Shown here one piece after another: positions 1-11,265 of a DNA stretch of 64,000 nt. The DNA comes from Paracentrotus lividus. Its lineage: Eukaryota; Echinodermata; Echinoidea; Camarodonta; Echinidae. Numbering within the stretch: the first letter of the stretch is position 1; each line of letters starts with the position of its first letter. The position numbers and the translations under genes are program-made. The notes under the pieces are model-generated. The model searched no databases and was not told where the DNA came from. It was given only the letters and a program-made list of their open reading frames with translations. Location of the stretch: contig CALNVZ010003434.1 in assembly GCA_940671915.1 (NCBI GenBank), positions 4,638,425 through 4,702,424 of the forward strand. Reading direction: 5' to 3'.

Positions 1-1
1 A

Positions 2-470
2 TAATATACGGCGATGCAATTTCCTGCCTAATCTTATGTAGAGTTTCGTCTAGAGATGAGAAGTTGCTTGTTGCAGATGGTGGTCTGTAGAAGCAACCAA
101 CAAACTTCTTGGTGTTACCGGATATCTCGCACCAGATCTGCTCACTGTCGTCTTTACAGAGATCCTGTCTTTCTATAATTGGTATGTGGTTTTAACTGCT
201 ATAAGTACACCGCCTCCATCTCTTCCCGTCTGTCTTTCCGGATGACATTGTATATGCTGGGAAGATCTCTGATGATGAAATACTTTCATTGAGCCATGAT
301 TCTGTACCTAAAATTATGTCGGGACATTTATCTGTGAGAAAGGCTTGAAATTCTGCTATTCTCTTCTTATTACTGCGAAAGTTGATGATAGCAAACTTGA
401 GTTTACTTAACTTTGCTGTAGACCTACTTGTACGCATTCTTATTAGGGAGGTTGTTACATCCATCATCAT
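2..470 (-). pseudogene. Broken AP-endonuclease (EEP) domain of the same non-LTR element
   Basis: The frame from 470 to 192 reads KLKFAIINFRSNKKRIAEF, then DIILGTESWL and later TMSSGKTDGKRW. This matches the start of the EEP endonuclease fold (the N/RS, DII and ETWL blocks). In the frames below 230 the match continues as GGGVLIAVKTTYQL, then a stop, then EQIWCEI and VGCFYRPPS, which are the following EEP blocks. At least two frame changes are therefore needed and this copy cannot make an intact protein. The enzyme would nick target DNA for target-primed reverse transcription. Confidence 0.72.
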
Positions 471-506
471 TCAGTGTAGATCTAGATTCAGTATCGTTAC
501 TAGAGT

Positions 507-1070
507 CTAATGATGATTCGCCATTGTCCTATCGTTATTCGTGTCCTGGAAGATTGTGTCAGAAATGTTCATGATGGAACAAAGTGGACAAAACCATAGT
601 TCATCTTGATTCATTTGATGGAATTCATAAATGGTGTCTGAGATCTCTACACAGGTTGTGTGGGCCCAAATATTACATCCACAGCATAGCATGGCTTTGT
701 CATTGTTTTTGACAGAGCGTTCACACATCACACATGGGTATTTCGGTTTACGACCTTTTTTAGAAATTGGTCCAGGGTTTAATTCGATGTCACCACGTCT
801 TCTAAGGCCTGATTTTACGCCTATCTGACTTTGGCTGAGGAATTTTCTGTCTCTGATTCTGATAGTTCTAAAGTCATAATTATTATTAAGTCCAACATCA
901 TAAACATGTGGTTCTTGGCGGGTTGAAAATGAAGAGATGTAAAAGTAAATTGGAATATTCCTACCGCAATAGGGTCTTCCAGTCAAAATTCCCAGCTGTC
1001 CAAACTCCTTTCCAATGTCTCCACAATGTATGTACAAGTTGAGGCTTTGGTATGCTGATTCCATATGCAT
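507..1070 (-). CDS. 2A-PHD N-terminal module of a non-LTR retrotransposon polyprotein
   Basis: A 187-residue frame. Residues about 1-92 are an unassigned leader, residues 93-101 read GDIELNPGP, the 2A consensus DxExNPGP, and residues about 112-164 form a PHD finger with the C4HC3 pattern (CVMC, CCGC, HTTC, CPLC). 2A-like sequences are established in APE-type non-LTR elements, where the ribosome skips the bond before the final proline and releases the leader as a separate peptide. The PHD finger probably binds chromatin or protein partners. The frame stops at 507, but coding resemblance continues in another frame (NGESSLDSSNDTES) towards the endonuclease, so a frameshift separates them. The start was chosen as the first ATG of the frame; the true start could lie upstream. 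Confidence 0.72.
   Translation of the reverse strand: MHMESAYQSLNLYIHCGDIGKEFGQLGILTGRPYCGRNIPIYFYISSFSTRQEPHVYDVGLNNNYDFRTIRIRDRKFLSQSQIGVKSGLRRRGDIELNPGPISKKGRKPKYPCVMCERSVKNNDKAMLCCGCNIWAHTTCVEISDTIYEFHQMNQDELWFCPLCSIMNISDTIFQDTNNDRTMANHH
768..794 (-). other. 2A-like ribosome-skipping motif GDIELNPGP
   Basis: The codons GGT-GAC-ATC-GAA-TTA-AAC-CCT-GGA-CCA encode GDIELNPGP. All invariant 2A residues (D, E, N, P, G, P) are present and are preceded by a basic stretch (LRRR). Activity is not shown here; it is inferred from the conserved motif and its usual position upstream of the PHD finger. Confidence 0.8.
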
Positions 1071-1255
1071 ACATACGTGTGTAGTAGCAAGAAGGCTAAT
1101 GTAGATACTGTGTAGTATGGCATGATGATGGCATTTGGCAATTCAATCGGTCATAAAACTATCAAAATTGTGCGTTTCCAATCAAAATATACAAACAAAA
1201 ATGTAGTTCTACAAGTTCACAAATGTTCAAAATGTACGATTTTAATAAGAATTCA

Positions 1256-2544
1256 ACCAAAATGTGCGAGTAAAAAGTGGATTAAAAAGGATAAAAATCC
1301 CGCGATTGCGAGCGAATTAAAAAGCACAACCACTCTCGTCGGGCGCCCTCTCCTGAGGGTAGTGGAAGTGGTCTCTTCAGATTGTGGAATACCCGATGAT
1401 GAAGAAGTTGTCTTTGAAATAATCCCAAGGTCGCATGCTCTTTGAAGGACATCGGGAACTTTACGGAAATCATGAGGAGTAAAGACGAGCTTTTTCGAAT
1501 CACGAAGTAGACCGGTTAAAGCAACTTTGCCTAGTTTGGAAGTGGTATTCTTTAAGCGTTCGGCAGTTATTTCGACTCGTGTCTTTGATCTAGCGTTGGC
1601 ATGATGCATCAGAAATACATTCACGTTGTCCAGTAGCTCTGTCTGAGTCGCAACATTGTCTTGCAACAGTCCCTCGGTCCATAAATGACAAACCATGAGA
1701 CAAAATAGAGGCGTTATAACAAGTTCATTGACCAGTGGTGTGCGTCCCAGGTATGCTTTGAGACCTTCTGCCATTGAGGAATCTGAAAACGAAGCAAAGA
1801 ACCTATCAATATACTCTCTTGAGCCCTCTCTCGAGAATCCTTCGATTTCCATCTTGCTGTACACCTTTGGAAGGTCCCCTTCATTGAAGAAGTTCTCAAG
1901 ATGAGGGCGTGTGGTAACAAGGACTCGACACTCTGGATATTCCTCCCAGCGCATGATACTGATCATGTTACTCCCTTCACTTTGCTTGGAAGAACTGATT
2001 CCTGCATATTCGTCAAGTCCATCGAATATGATGTGACATATGTCCTGATTGTTTCTTATGAAATCCTCGATAAGGTCAGGTGTAAGATCATTCACATCGC
2101 TTAAAAGCTGAGACTTGATTGCTTCACCGATGGATATACGCTGGCCTGAATTTCGGAGTTTTAGAACAAAGAGAATTGGTAGATGTTCTAATGCTGATCC
2201 TGGAATTCTGTGAGACCAATCGTAGGCCATTTTAGCGACAGCTGTTGTTTTTCCTCGCCCTGCAGCAGCCGATATTAGAATGCGAACTGGGAGCTTGCCG
2301 TTTACTTTCTTCGAAAATATTTCTGTAACAGAGCCATCGAGTACTTCTTTCTTCCTCGTATCTCTACCACTTGCATCCTTCTTTACAATAGTGACACGTG
2401 TATGCATGTCTTTGAATTCTGCATAGTCATTTTGATCCCACGGTTTCATCGAAATTTTGCACAAGTTGTTTAGGTATTTGTTCTCCAGCTTTTGGCGACA
2501 TTGCAGAACATTCAAGGACTCGGAAATCTTCTTGTTGTCGATAC
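1256..2544 (-). CDS. NLR receptor, NACHT exon (Death-NACHT gene)
   Basis: This large exon encodes a STAND-class NACHT ATPase, the nucleotide-driven switch of NOD-like receptors that sense microbes in the cytosol. Walker A reads AAAGRGKTT (2243-2269), the NACHT-type Walker B reads IIFDGLDEY (about 2006-2032), and a sensor-1 motif VLVTTRPH and the ITPLFCLMVCHLW block follow. A winged-helix-like segment (KLGKVALTGLL, LVFTPHDF) comes next. The exon starts at an AG acceptor (TTCCAG before 2544) and is in phase with the Death exon upstream. The last ~50 residues (SEETTSTTLRRGRP followed by a hydrophobic stretch) do not look like NACHT and may be read-through past an unrecognised splice donor. No LRR exon was found before the window edge; a retrotransposon occupies that space. 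The 3' end is uncertain. Confidence 0.85.
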
Positions 2545-3149
2545 CTGGAATGGTATAAATTGTAAAGACTAAAATATCACAACTGCTTTTGTTTCTAATT
2601 CCTTCTCACTGTATCGACCATGTTAATAAGGTGATGAAGAGTGAATTATTATATTATTATTACTACACAAACCTTCACGTTACGCTTTAGTGAATTGAAT
2701 CACAATGAATTTTTATTAAAATTATTAATGCCTCGAATACTATAACACGCTAAATGTTATTTAGAAATTGATTTGCTCCTGTTGTCATTATCTGTACTTT
2801 AATAATTGATTTCAAATAAACATATTGGTAAATTGATGTAATTAGTATGGATATTGTTCTCTAGATTGACATCATTCTCCAAATATACATAACAAAATAC
2901 GAGCAAATCAATTTTCCACAGGGCACATTTTGGATATAAATTCAACTAAATTATACTCGAATATAATCTCATTTTACCCAAATGAGCGTGAATTATTCTA
3001 AACGTATATTATCCTCAATGTTAGTAATTCAAACTAATTTCCAATCGCAATAAATAATCTACTCATAACTTTAGTTTTATTTGTATTTACAGGAAAACAT
3101 ATCACTCATTCTCAAAACTGTCAATACTATTACATTTTTATTTATGTAC
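2545..3149 (-). other. Intron between Death and NACHT exons
   Basis: The donor is CAG|GTACAT (exon end at 3150) and the acceptor TTCCAG|G (exon start at 2544). Joining them restores one glycine codon (G from the first exon, GT from the second), so the Death and NACHT frames are continuous. The 605 bases are AT-rich with no other open frame. Confidence 0.75.
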
Positions 3150-3453
3150 CTGTTGCACTTTCTGTGTCTTGTAAATACTTCTGAGACAGCATGATAAGGT
3201 TGGCTTGTGTAAGAGCTTGATTTAGCTTTGAATGTTGATCGTCAAGGTTCACTGTCTGTCTCCAGTCAAATAGCATGTCACGTGTTCCTTTGCACGTGAC
3301 CCGTCCTTCTATTCTACTGGTCTCTATGTATCTATTAATTGCTGCAGGTTTGAATCTGAGTGCCCGTCCAAGAGCCTCCATCTGCTCACCATTCTCGATG
3401 TCTTCAGCTAGGCTGACAAGAAGGTTGTCGGCAATACCTCCCAATACCGCCAT
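3150..3453 (-). CDS. NLR receptor, first coding exon with Death domain
   Basis: About 101 residues beginning MAVLGGIADNLLVSL. The segment LVSLAEDIENGEQMEALGRAL, FKPAAINRYIE, DMLFDWRQTV, then LNQALTQANLIMLSQKYL follows the six-helix Death-domain pattern, including the tryptophan near the end. The ATG is directly preceded by an in-frame TAA, so this is the likely true start. The exon ends at a CAG|GTACAT donor. Death-NACHT receptors are the main expanded NLR class of sea urchins, where the Death domain would recruit adaptors by homotypic contact. An upstream non-coding exon is possible but cannot be recognised. Confidence 0.82.
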
Positions 3454-5480
3454 TTATGTAGGTTACAGTTGAACATTGAAAATAAATATATAAGATGCTT
3501 ATAAGGTGTATATAAAACCTTAATCGTATGAAGAAACACCCACATTATTATTTCATTGTTGGTATGCTAGCTTGGTTACCAGTTAGAATAAAAGGTCAAA
3601 AATATGTCGTCAGATGATTGCCTTTGACAGGTTTGGGAAACACCCTTTTATTTCGATAAAGGATTTTTTTTCAGCATACGCAGAAACACAATATATATAT
3701 AGCCTTTTCCCCCACACAACTGGGCCTTGTGTGTATCATATGACTAAATAACAAAATCTAATAAATATTGAAAATAGGTATGTCATGTATATAATTATGA
3801 ATAGATTTATAGTTCATTATCTTTTACACTTGTAAGTCAATAAATTAAATATATTATCCATAAATGACATGCGTAATCGTCTATGATTGTCGATTCATTA
3901 GAGTACATTGCAGATCTCATTACGACATTGGTTTATGTATAAATCGTAACTAGCAACTATTGTTCCAGATACGATTTATTCTTTTCAAACATCACTGATT
4001 AAATAGGGTTATCATAACTTCTTAACCAAACGTATTTTTTGGTCATATCCCGTAAATCCAAAGTTGCTTCGAAACCACCATTTCACATAATATATATTTC
4101 AATAATACAAAAAGAATTGTATTTGCTCGAGGTAAACCTGTATTCTTTGAATCATTGATTTACAAAAAATGAACAAACAAACCCAAAAACATTTTACAAA
4201 TGTTATAATAAGAGCAAATGATAAAGTATGTGAATAACACCAAGAACTGCAAAAAAGAAAAAAGAAAAAAAGGGAAATAAGCTGATAATCACTTCAAACC
4301 ATGAGTACTATGTTTTTTACCCTCTTGATTAATTAATGGATTATTAGTTAAATAATTAAAACTTCCTGCATAAGTAGAGCATTTCCATTCTCAATAACTC
4401 CGTCACCCCGACGCACCGTGACGTGTAGATTAACTTTAAACGTAATAATAATCTGTAAAGCAGACCCACGTTCCACCTTAGCATTGATTTAACTATAATA
4501 TTGTGTATTGTTCATTCTTATTTCACTATATCATGCGCAGTTGAGTATATACATATAGAAACCGCGCATTATAAATTTCCAATTATTATTATATCATTAT
4601 TATTATTATTCTCATTATTATTTTCAAGTTTATATGTTCCCATTTAAAAATAATAGAAAATAGGAAGCCAATGTCTAAAGTTTTTGTACACTTTGGGTGA
4701 CCATAGCCCATTTTATACTGGCCTGTCTATCTCTTCTTTGATTATCCTATACTCGCCTCTATGCTATTACTGCAAGGTTCGTATACGAGTTTAAATATAA
4801 CTTGAAATATTATTCAAATTTCTATTTTCATTTCATCTTTGTTTGGGGTGCAAATTATTTAGGGGGATGGTCAAAGTAAATTTTGATTGGGGCTTAGAAT
4901 ATTTACTTTTTTATACCATCTTCTCAAGATACCTTGTAGAAACAGAACAAAACATGAATCACAATTAAACTCCAAGCACAGATATCGATACTTTGTAAAA
5001 CATTATCATAAGACTGAAACAAAATGTTTGGGGAAATAATTATACTTAATGATTTTAAGGATGTTTGTTTATTTTGAAAATAAGTCGCTTAACCCAAGCA
5101 CCAATACTAACCCCAAGCCTAAAGGTAAGCAAAAAAATAACTGATGGAACGAACGTGTGACTACAGGCATGACAGAGAATGAGGAACAGCTATTCAGTTC
5201 CGAGAGTGATTCATGAGGGTAAACAAACCAAATATGCCACTATCAAATATTGCCTGTAACGTGCTACTGCACTACCACATCCAAACAAAAGAAAACAAAG
5301 AAATGAAATTCACGGAGGAAAATGAAAAGCAAACAGAAGGGAAAAAATGAATAAAAACAAATAAAAAAAACCCCGAACGGCTGGTACATTCAAAGCTGCT
5401 TAATTGGAGTTGGTCCCAAAGATTTGGTTCAATGACTACTGTAATATTTGTGTACAAAATTAATAATGAATTTTCGTATG
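3454..5480. other. Intergenic, upstream of the NLR gene; nothing recognised
   Basis: AT-rich DNA of about 2 kb with short A/T runs and one (ATT)n cluster near 4580-4625. No convincing coding frame, RNA gene or transposon terminus was seen. The NLR promoter should lie just above 3453, but no clear core element can be assigned. Confidence 0.5.
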
Positions 5481-5499
5481 AAGAAGCATATCAGTATTG

Positions 5500-5660
5500 G
5501 GCAAGTCCAAGCTATTTTGCGCGGTAACAAACGGGACATTCAGAGCCAAAAATAGGGCTTGTTTGAAAAATCTGAAATGAAATCTCAATCCTTTGGTATA
5601 TTCCTGAAGGTACTAAGAATGTCAGATAACAAACGGGACAGTAACACACGGGACAATTAT
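5500..5660 (-). repeat. Dispersed repeat carrying TGTCCCGTTTGTTA motifs
   Basis: On the minus strand the words GAATGTCCCGTTTGTTAC and CAAAATAGCTTGGACTTGCC occur together. The same pair occurs on the plus strand at 25036-25080, and the second word alone at 6222-6241. Three variants of TGTCCCGT(T/G)TGTTA lie within 160 bases here. The family is not recognised. Confidence 0.55.
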
Positions 5661-6221
5661 TCCCTATAATATTTTTAATTAAGCAATTGGTGTAGCCAAG
5701 GCATAGCAACATCTTTTGTTAAAAAATCTCTCTGATAAAACAAAATAAACATAATACAAAACACAAATGTACGAACAACTTATTTTGTTTCATTTCTAAA
5801 GGTGGGAGGGTGGGTAATAAAAATGTATGATTTTACATCAGCTCATTAACATTTGTGAAACTATTTCTGAGACCTGAATATTTTAAGTATAAAAATATGG
5901 GAAGCTATGTGCTAGGTTCGTGATATTTTCACGAGAGTTAGCCAAGCAAATATAAAAACAGAAAATACATACTTTTTGGTTGTACTCCTATTACAAACCT
6001 CTTTTTTTAAATGGTTGAGAATAGCATTTTTAATGCATTTTATATATTTTTTCAGGAATATTAATGACCTTGAAACGACTTTTTGACCTCATTTGCATTT
6101 GCATTAAGTTCATTTCATACCCTTTATGGTGATATATGACACATTATGTATACTTTTACAAACCCATTGACACACTTGACACAAAAATGGTCAAAAAGTC
6201 GAAAAATCACCATCTCGGGAA

Positions 6222-6245
6222 CAAATAGCGTGGACTTGCCCTATT
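6222..6245 (+). repeat. Short copy of the AATAGCGTGGACTTGCC repeat word
   Basis: Matches the word found at 5500-5530 (opposite strand) and at 25060-25080 (same strand). Flanking similarity is weak. Confidence 0.4.
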
Positions 6246-6533
6246 CTAAATGCACAGTGACTCCTAACCCATTACAACAATGCATTTCGTAAAAAGATTA
6301 CATGGAAAGTGTTTCTTTGTACAGCTTGACTATTCAATACGCTGAACGTTTGGCTAGTAGAAAACATCCGTTTATATATTTTTCTCCGATCCGCGCAGTA
6401 CCAGGAGGGTGAGATCGGCCCTCGTATGGAAATGAGATGGCGCCAAAAGTTCTGAAACGGGATGCTTTGCTGTCGAGTATTTACGATTTTCGTATGTCTA
6501 TCGCTGAAAAACAATATTAGATGGATTATTATA

Positions 6534-6739
6534 CAGGGGCCGCGGAGCGTTTTGAAAGTGGAGGGTCTGAGCCGAAATGGGAGGGGGGGGGGGTTAACAG
6601 CCTAAAAACACAAATCTATGGCCATTTTTCGCTTCTTTTTTTTTTTAATTTTTTTTGCTGACAAGTTTGCTGAAAAAAGTAGAAGGGGCGGGGGTGGTTC
6701 ATGGGCTGAAGCCCCCAGCCCCCGGCTCCGCGGCCCCTC
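6534..6739. mobile_element. 206-bp MITE with 14-bp inverted ends
   Basis: The ends AGGGGCCGCGGAGC (left) and GCTCCGCGGCCCCT (right) are perfect inverted complements. The element, taken with one extra C at each side, is flanked by TTATA on both sides (6529-6533 and 6740-6744), a plausible 5-bp target duplication. It carries G-runs and a T-rich core and no coding frame. The superfamily is not assigned. Confidence 0.6.
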
Positions 6740-7019
6740 TTATAACATTTAATATGTAAATATTACAATATAGGCCTATATAAAAAATTATATAAGAAGC
6801 GTGTAATTAAAAATCCAATGGTCAAAATGCCTCTGTAAAAAAAAAAAAAAAAAAAAAAAAAATAGCCGTTTTTTTCATGAGAAATTACCTGGCAGTCAAG
6901 ATACCAGGAATCCCTGTTAAGTTCAGAGCCTCAAGCAATTATGTGAGAGTCTAATTTAATTTTACAGGTTCCCGTTATTGACCATGAAATTTAGTTTTAT
7001 GGTTATAGGCCCAAGTCTT

Positions 7020-7735
7020 CTGTCTCGGGGACGGATCAAAAATTATTTTGACTAGGGTACAATGTTGATTTCATTCATTTTTACACCATAATAATTTTTA
7101 TCTTCCCAAAAATGTATTGTAGAATCTCAGCCAAACATTTATCAAAATGAAAAAAAAAAAAATCTATTATTACAATTTACATCCTTGCCATCAAAGCTAA
7201 AAACAAAATTGAGAATTGTAAAAAATGTTAATAATCAAAGTTTTAAGATTATTTGTTTTTTTTTTAAATTTTGTTTTTAGCATAAAGGTGGAATAAAATA
7301 TTTCGAATTTTCACCAATTACGCTTTTAAATTCAGCTCCTCCCCTAGGCATGAGCCCTAGCCTGTCACCATAAACGTAACTTAAAGGTCAATAAAAACTA
7401 TACACTCAGACGCATTTCTTGGGGGGGGGGTAGGACTGATGGGGGTTTGATCATGTTGATAGGCCGGGTAAACAAAAAGGGGCCCCAAAAATGAGAAAAA
7501 TAACAAAAATGGGCATCATTTGGGTTGACAAAACTTTTTTTTTTCTTGGTGAAAAAATCTCTGGGAAGGTTTGGGAAAATGTCCAAAATTAAGCCAGATT
7601 TAAAGAAAAAAGTTAAAGCACGGGCAAAATAATATATCTAAGAAATTTAAGCCGGAGAATGATCATGTTGATAGAGCACCAAAGGAATATCCAACCTTTA
7701 TGACGGATATAGTATTTACACTATACAGTAAATGT
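7020..7735 (+). repeat. Diverged copy of the 941-bp TIR element
   Basis: Shares an ordered series of words with 13680-14311, including TTTCATTCATTTTTACACCAT, AATATCAGCC-like and CATAAAGGTGGAATAAAATAT. It ends at a CCAACCTTTATGACGGATA terminus like the right end of the 13.4-kb copy. Its left end is not clear. No coding frame. Confidence 0.5.
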
Positions 7736-8016
7736 TGGTACAATGATTTGTCTTGCATTTTTGTTCATTTTCATTGTGTTCTTTACAAGCGCGAACAACT
7801 TCGCGGAAACTACTTTTAAACTACTTTGAGAAAGATTTGAGAATACATTGAAACGGTATTGAAACAAATTGGAGTTTTGAAACTTGTTTTGGAGACGTTT
7901 CATGAGTCGCGGACACTACTTTAAGAGGGTTCTTTGAAACTGCTTTGAGACAATTTTTGAAAGTTGTCGCGGAGACGGAATAAAGTATCGTAGACGTCTC
8001 TAATACTTTTTATTCG

Positions 8017-8036
8017 TCGCGGAGGCGTCTCCGCGA
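8017..8036. repeat. Short palindrome TCGCGGAG / CTCCGCGA
   Basis: Two perfect 8-base arms around a 4-base loop, in a region (7900-8040) repeating the word GTCGCGGAGACG. It may be the end of an unrecognised MITE. Confidence 0.4.
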
Positions 8037-8120
8037 TGTGAGGCTGCAAAAGGCTGCAAAATCTCACTTGGGCCAAGTGGTTTTGTGATTTTAAAACAGG
8101 ATTACGTGCGCGCAGAAAGA

Positions 8121-8290
8121 CACACCTTTACACGCACACACACACACACACACACACAAAAGGCCCACACATACTAACACCCGCACATATACTCACACCT
8201 ATACCTACGCACATGCCTGCGCACATACACAAACACATACGCACACACACACACACACCCACACTCATGCACATCAATCCGCCTTCACAC
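8121..8290. repeat. (AC)n microsatellite cluster
   Basis: Pure (CA)n at about 8134-8158, followed by imperfect AC-rich sequence to 8290. Confidence 0.85.
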
Positions 8291-8499
8291 ACAATTTTTA
8301 GGGAATCTACTTTACAGTTAGTAAATGCTTTATAAGAAAAAAAAAGCGATTATAGCTTTAGGAAGGTGGGTATGTTCAAGGGTATCGGTGGGTTGAGTGT
8401 GGGCGAGAGGGAAGGAGGGAGGAGTGCGTGTGTGTGTATGTGCGTTTGAACATGCGTGACATGCAAAATGTTCGAAAGAAGACACCCATGAACCCTATA

Positions 8500-8563
8500 T
8501 TTGCGCTTTGAATTTTTTGTAATAAGCGCTATATAATATACAATGTATTATTATTATTATTAT
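8500..8563 (+). mobile_element. 3' tail fragment of a CR1/L2-like element
   Basis: The words AATAAGCGCTATATAATA and a terminal (TTA)n resemble the 3' end at 11812-11871 (TTAAGCGCAATATAAAT plus (ATT)n). Only the tail is present, as expected from extreme 5' truncation. Confidence 0.55.
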
Positions 8564-9832
8564 ACAAAAAGGGGGTTTGCTGTTAAGCGAAAATTTCGCA
8601 ACGTCTTTGCAATTTCAAATCCTCCTTGGCAACGGCATAGAAAAAATGTAGTCTCTGGGTTTTGCTATTTTCGCGATGATGAAGTTCACTGATACCCCCG
8701 TCTCTAAAAATATCGTGTTTTGGCCTTTGTTCTAATTAGTTTTCCTTTGTAAATAATTGGTCGTCAACACCTTTGGTTATAAATGAATACAAACATATAT
8801 TTCAAAAAGAGGCATTGCACAATAATAACAGTGGAAATGTTGAAATACTAAATGCTATTGAGAGTTCAGGCTATATTTTTCTTTGATATTACATTTACTC
8901 AACTAAAGAAATATTGCCGAGCTCACTTACATTTTTACTAAAAACGAAAAAAAAGAAGAAGATATTTATATTGGGATTGCCCAGTAACTTGCTTCATCCC
9001 ATCGAACACAAATTGTATGATTATGTCATACTTCAGTACATGTCCAATGGCGGTAGGCCCGTTTAGTGCTCAAGTACCTATATTGCGCACACCAGTTCAA
9101 ACGAAATCAGGGTGTGGCACCAGTTTCTGCGCACAAAGTTTATTACATGTATTATTTACTCACCGAATTTCGACCAATTTCAAATAGGCTGAGAGTGCAA
9201 AATAATTTCCTCCCAATCTGCAATTCAATTTGGTAAGGTGTATGAACAGTTTGTCATATTCGGTCGATAATTATGTCAATTGTTGGCCGATACATTCCAA
9301 AATATAGAAATAGTAATTTCCGGGATCATAAAACAAGCTTTAAATATAATCCGTGGCATCATGCTGTATCATGATTACGCCCTCTCCTTTGTACTTGAAA
9401 TATGAACATGTCCCATATCATTAATAATTGGTTCATGAAATTAGTTTTTCTTTGTCTCTTTTTCAAGTGTTACAAACATCACTACTATTATTATCTATTT
9501 GATATTTATAATATTTCTCTCAAAAAACAATAGCTATTACAGACTTTATTTTGAGTGAATATTAAGCATGTCATAGTAAAGTTAGGGGGTATTTATTCAT
9601 TTAAGGTAGGTCACGTGTTACTAATCTATCAAATGATGACGCGTATTTTTCTACAGCTATTTACTAAAAAATATAACTTGTAAAATTAAAACAAATACAC
9701 ATACATGTACAAAAAGTTTACATACACTTACTCTTCAAAATGTCAAACCTATCACATGATTATTCAAGAAAAAAAATCTTTTTAACAACAACCAGCTTTT
9801 TCTGAAAAAGAAATTTCACAAAGACACACACT

Positions 9833-9880
<48 letters not shown>

Positions 9881-10600
9881 TGCAACCTCTCTCTCTTTCT
9901 CTTTATGCCTTTTCATATTCTCTTCTCTTCATGATTCTAGAAATAGCTTTTAATGAAAGATAAAAATAAAAACTCAGAGCGTATCTTTTATGCACAAGCT
10001 GCACCCATTGTCATGTTTGTATCATTCACAGGTGACTGGGAAATGAGCCTCGTCTGATAATCCGTTCCTCATGGCAAGAACGGTAACAAGTGTTTGTCAG
10101 AAAGCAACGAGTAAAGAATTGTCTCCATTTTTTCAAAATGAAAATATGACAAACTAGTGAGATGCTATCTGATTTCATATAAAAGATTCTAAAAGAATGG
10201 TGTTTGCCTTTATGCACAATATACAGTTTGTAATGGCAGATAGCCGATTCGCAGCCTTGGAACTTGGGCAGCCTATGTCAGTTGTGTTTCAGTTCAGGTT
10301 AGAAGACACTTAAATCGAGAATATTATTTGTCACTTAAAAAAAAAAGAAAAAAGTACCGTGACAAAATCTTGTTTGTTCTAATTTCCAATAAAAATAAAG
10401 GGTATAATTCCATCATGTCTGAATAGTGATATTTTTTGGTACAAGTTATACAACGCTTCCTGTTATTGAGGAACAGCTGATTGGACGAGCCTCATTATCC
10501 TATCAGATATGATCAGATATTAACATACACAAATCATGGATTGTGCCTTAAAATTTGGGATGCATAACAAGAATTTGCTTTCACAGCATTATAATTCGGT
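8564..10600. other. Intergenic stretch; only a microsatellite recognised
   Basis: AT-rich sequence with no supported gene. It contains a (CA)n tract (listed separately). No transposon ends were identified. Confidence 0.45.
9822..9877. repeat. (CA)n microsatellite
   Basis: About 50 bases of nearly pure CA dinucleotides, followed by a CT-rich tract. Confidence 0.9.
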
Positions 10601-10624
10601 GCTTTTTTGATTAAAAACATGATC

Positions 10625-11255
10625 TTTAATTTTCAGCTGAGGAGTGTAGTGTTTTATTTTGTTCTTGTGAGTAAAGTTTCTAGACGTTAGAAGGAAGGTA
10701 GGCTTCTGAAGAATAAACATGCACTGTGAGCTTTGAATAAGAGATGAAGTGAGCCCTCTTTCAGTTAAAACATTTTAAGCAATAATGTGACTATGCATCT
10801 AAAATGTCTTTTAAAAACCCATCCTGTTACACAGTGCTACTGTCCTCTGAAAATTTGGAAATCCACATTGAATTCTAAACCACCTGTACCCTCCTTTAGG
10901 ATTCTTTACAAATAAAATTGCAAAGTTTTCCTGGGTTTTTACTGCAATGCAACCTTCGTGGTTAAATTGCAGTAAAAACGCTGTTCTTGAAATGTAATAC
11001 ATGTTTTTTTTTACTTGAACTCCAGTTATAATAAGGTGCAATGGGTTAAAAACATTCTCTTAAAATTTCAGCTGAGGAGCACAGTGTTTTATTATGTTCT
11101 TGTGAGCAAATTTAACAGGTTTCGAGACATTAGAACGCAGACATGCTTAAAATAAACATGTACTGTGAGCTCTCAATAAGAGATGAAGTGAGCCTTGTTT
11201 CAGCGTATGCATTGTAGCCAATAATGTGACTATGAATAAGAGATTAAATTAAATT
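10625..11255 (+). repeat. Two tandem copies of an unassigned ~430-bp repeat
   Basis: Words such as TTTCAGCTGAGGAG, GTTTTATT(T/A)TGTTCTTGTGAG, AATAAACATG(C/T)ACTGTGAGC and AAGAGATGAAGTGAGCC occur at 10632-10755 and again at 11068-11195. A third, partial copy starts near 12235. The second copy is cut by the retroelement 3' end at 11.27 kb. No coding frame or terminus recognised. Confidence 0.6.
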
Positions 11256-11265
11256 TAAGAAGTCT

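Larger units (their letters stand above)
1..1120 (-). mobile_element. 5' part of an APE-type non-LTR retrotransposon (CR1/L2-like)
   Basis: Reading the minus strand from about 1120 down to the window edge gives, in order, a 2A-like peptide, a PHD finger and the start of an exonuclease-endonuclease-phosphatase (EEP) domain. That order is typical of single-polyprotein CR1/L2-like retrotransposons of marine invertebrates. The reading frame is broken at least twice (near 500 and near 185), so the copy is decayed. The rest of the element (reverse transcriptase and 3' tail) would lie beyond base 1. Its upstream edge sits about 130 bases past the end of the NACHT open frame of the neighbouring NLR gene, in the same orientation. 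The clade is inferred from domain order, not from an RT sequence. Confidence 0.75.

Noticed and set aside
5512..5712. NCPVCYCPVCY as a possible zinc-binding protein
   Set aside because: The CPVCY series is the translation of the TGTCCCGTTTGTTA repeat word, with no wider similarity.
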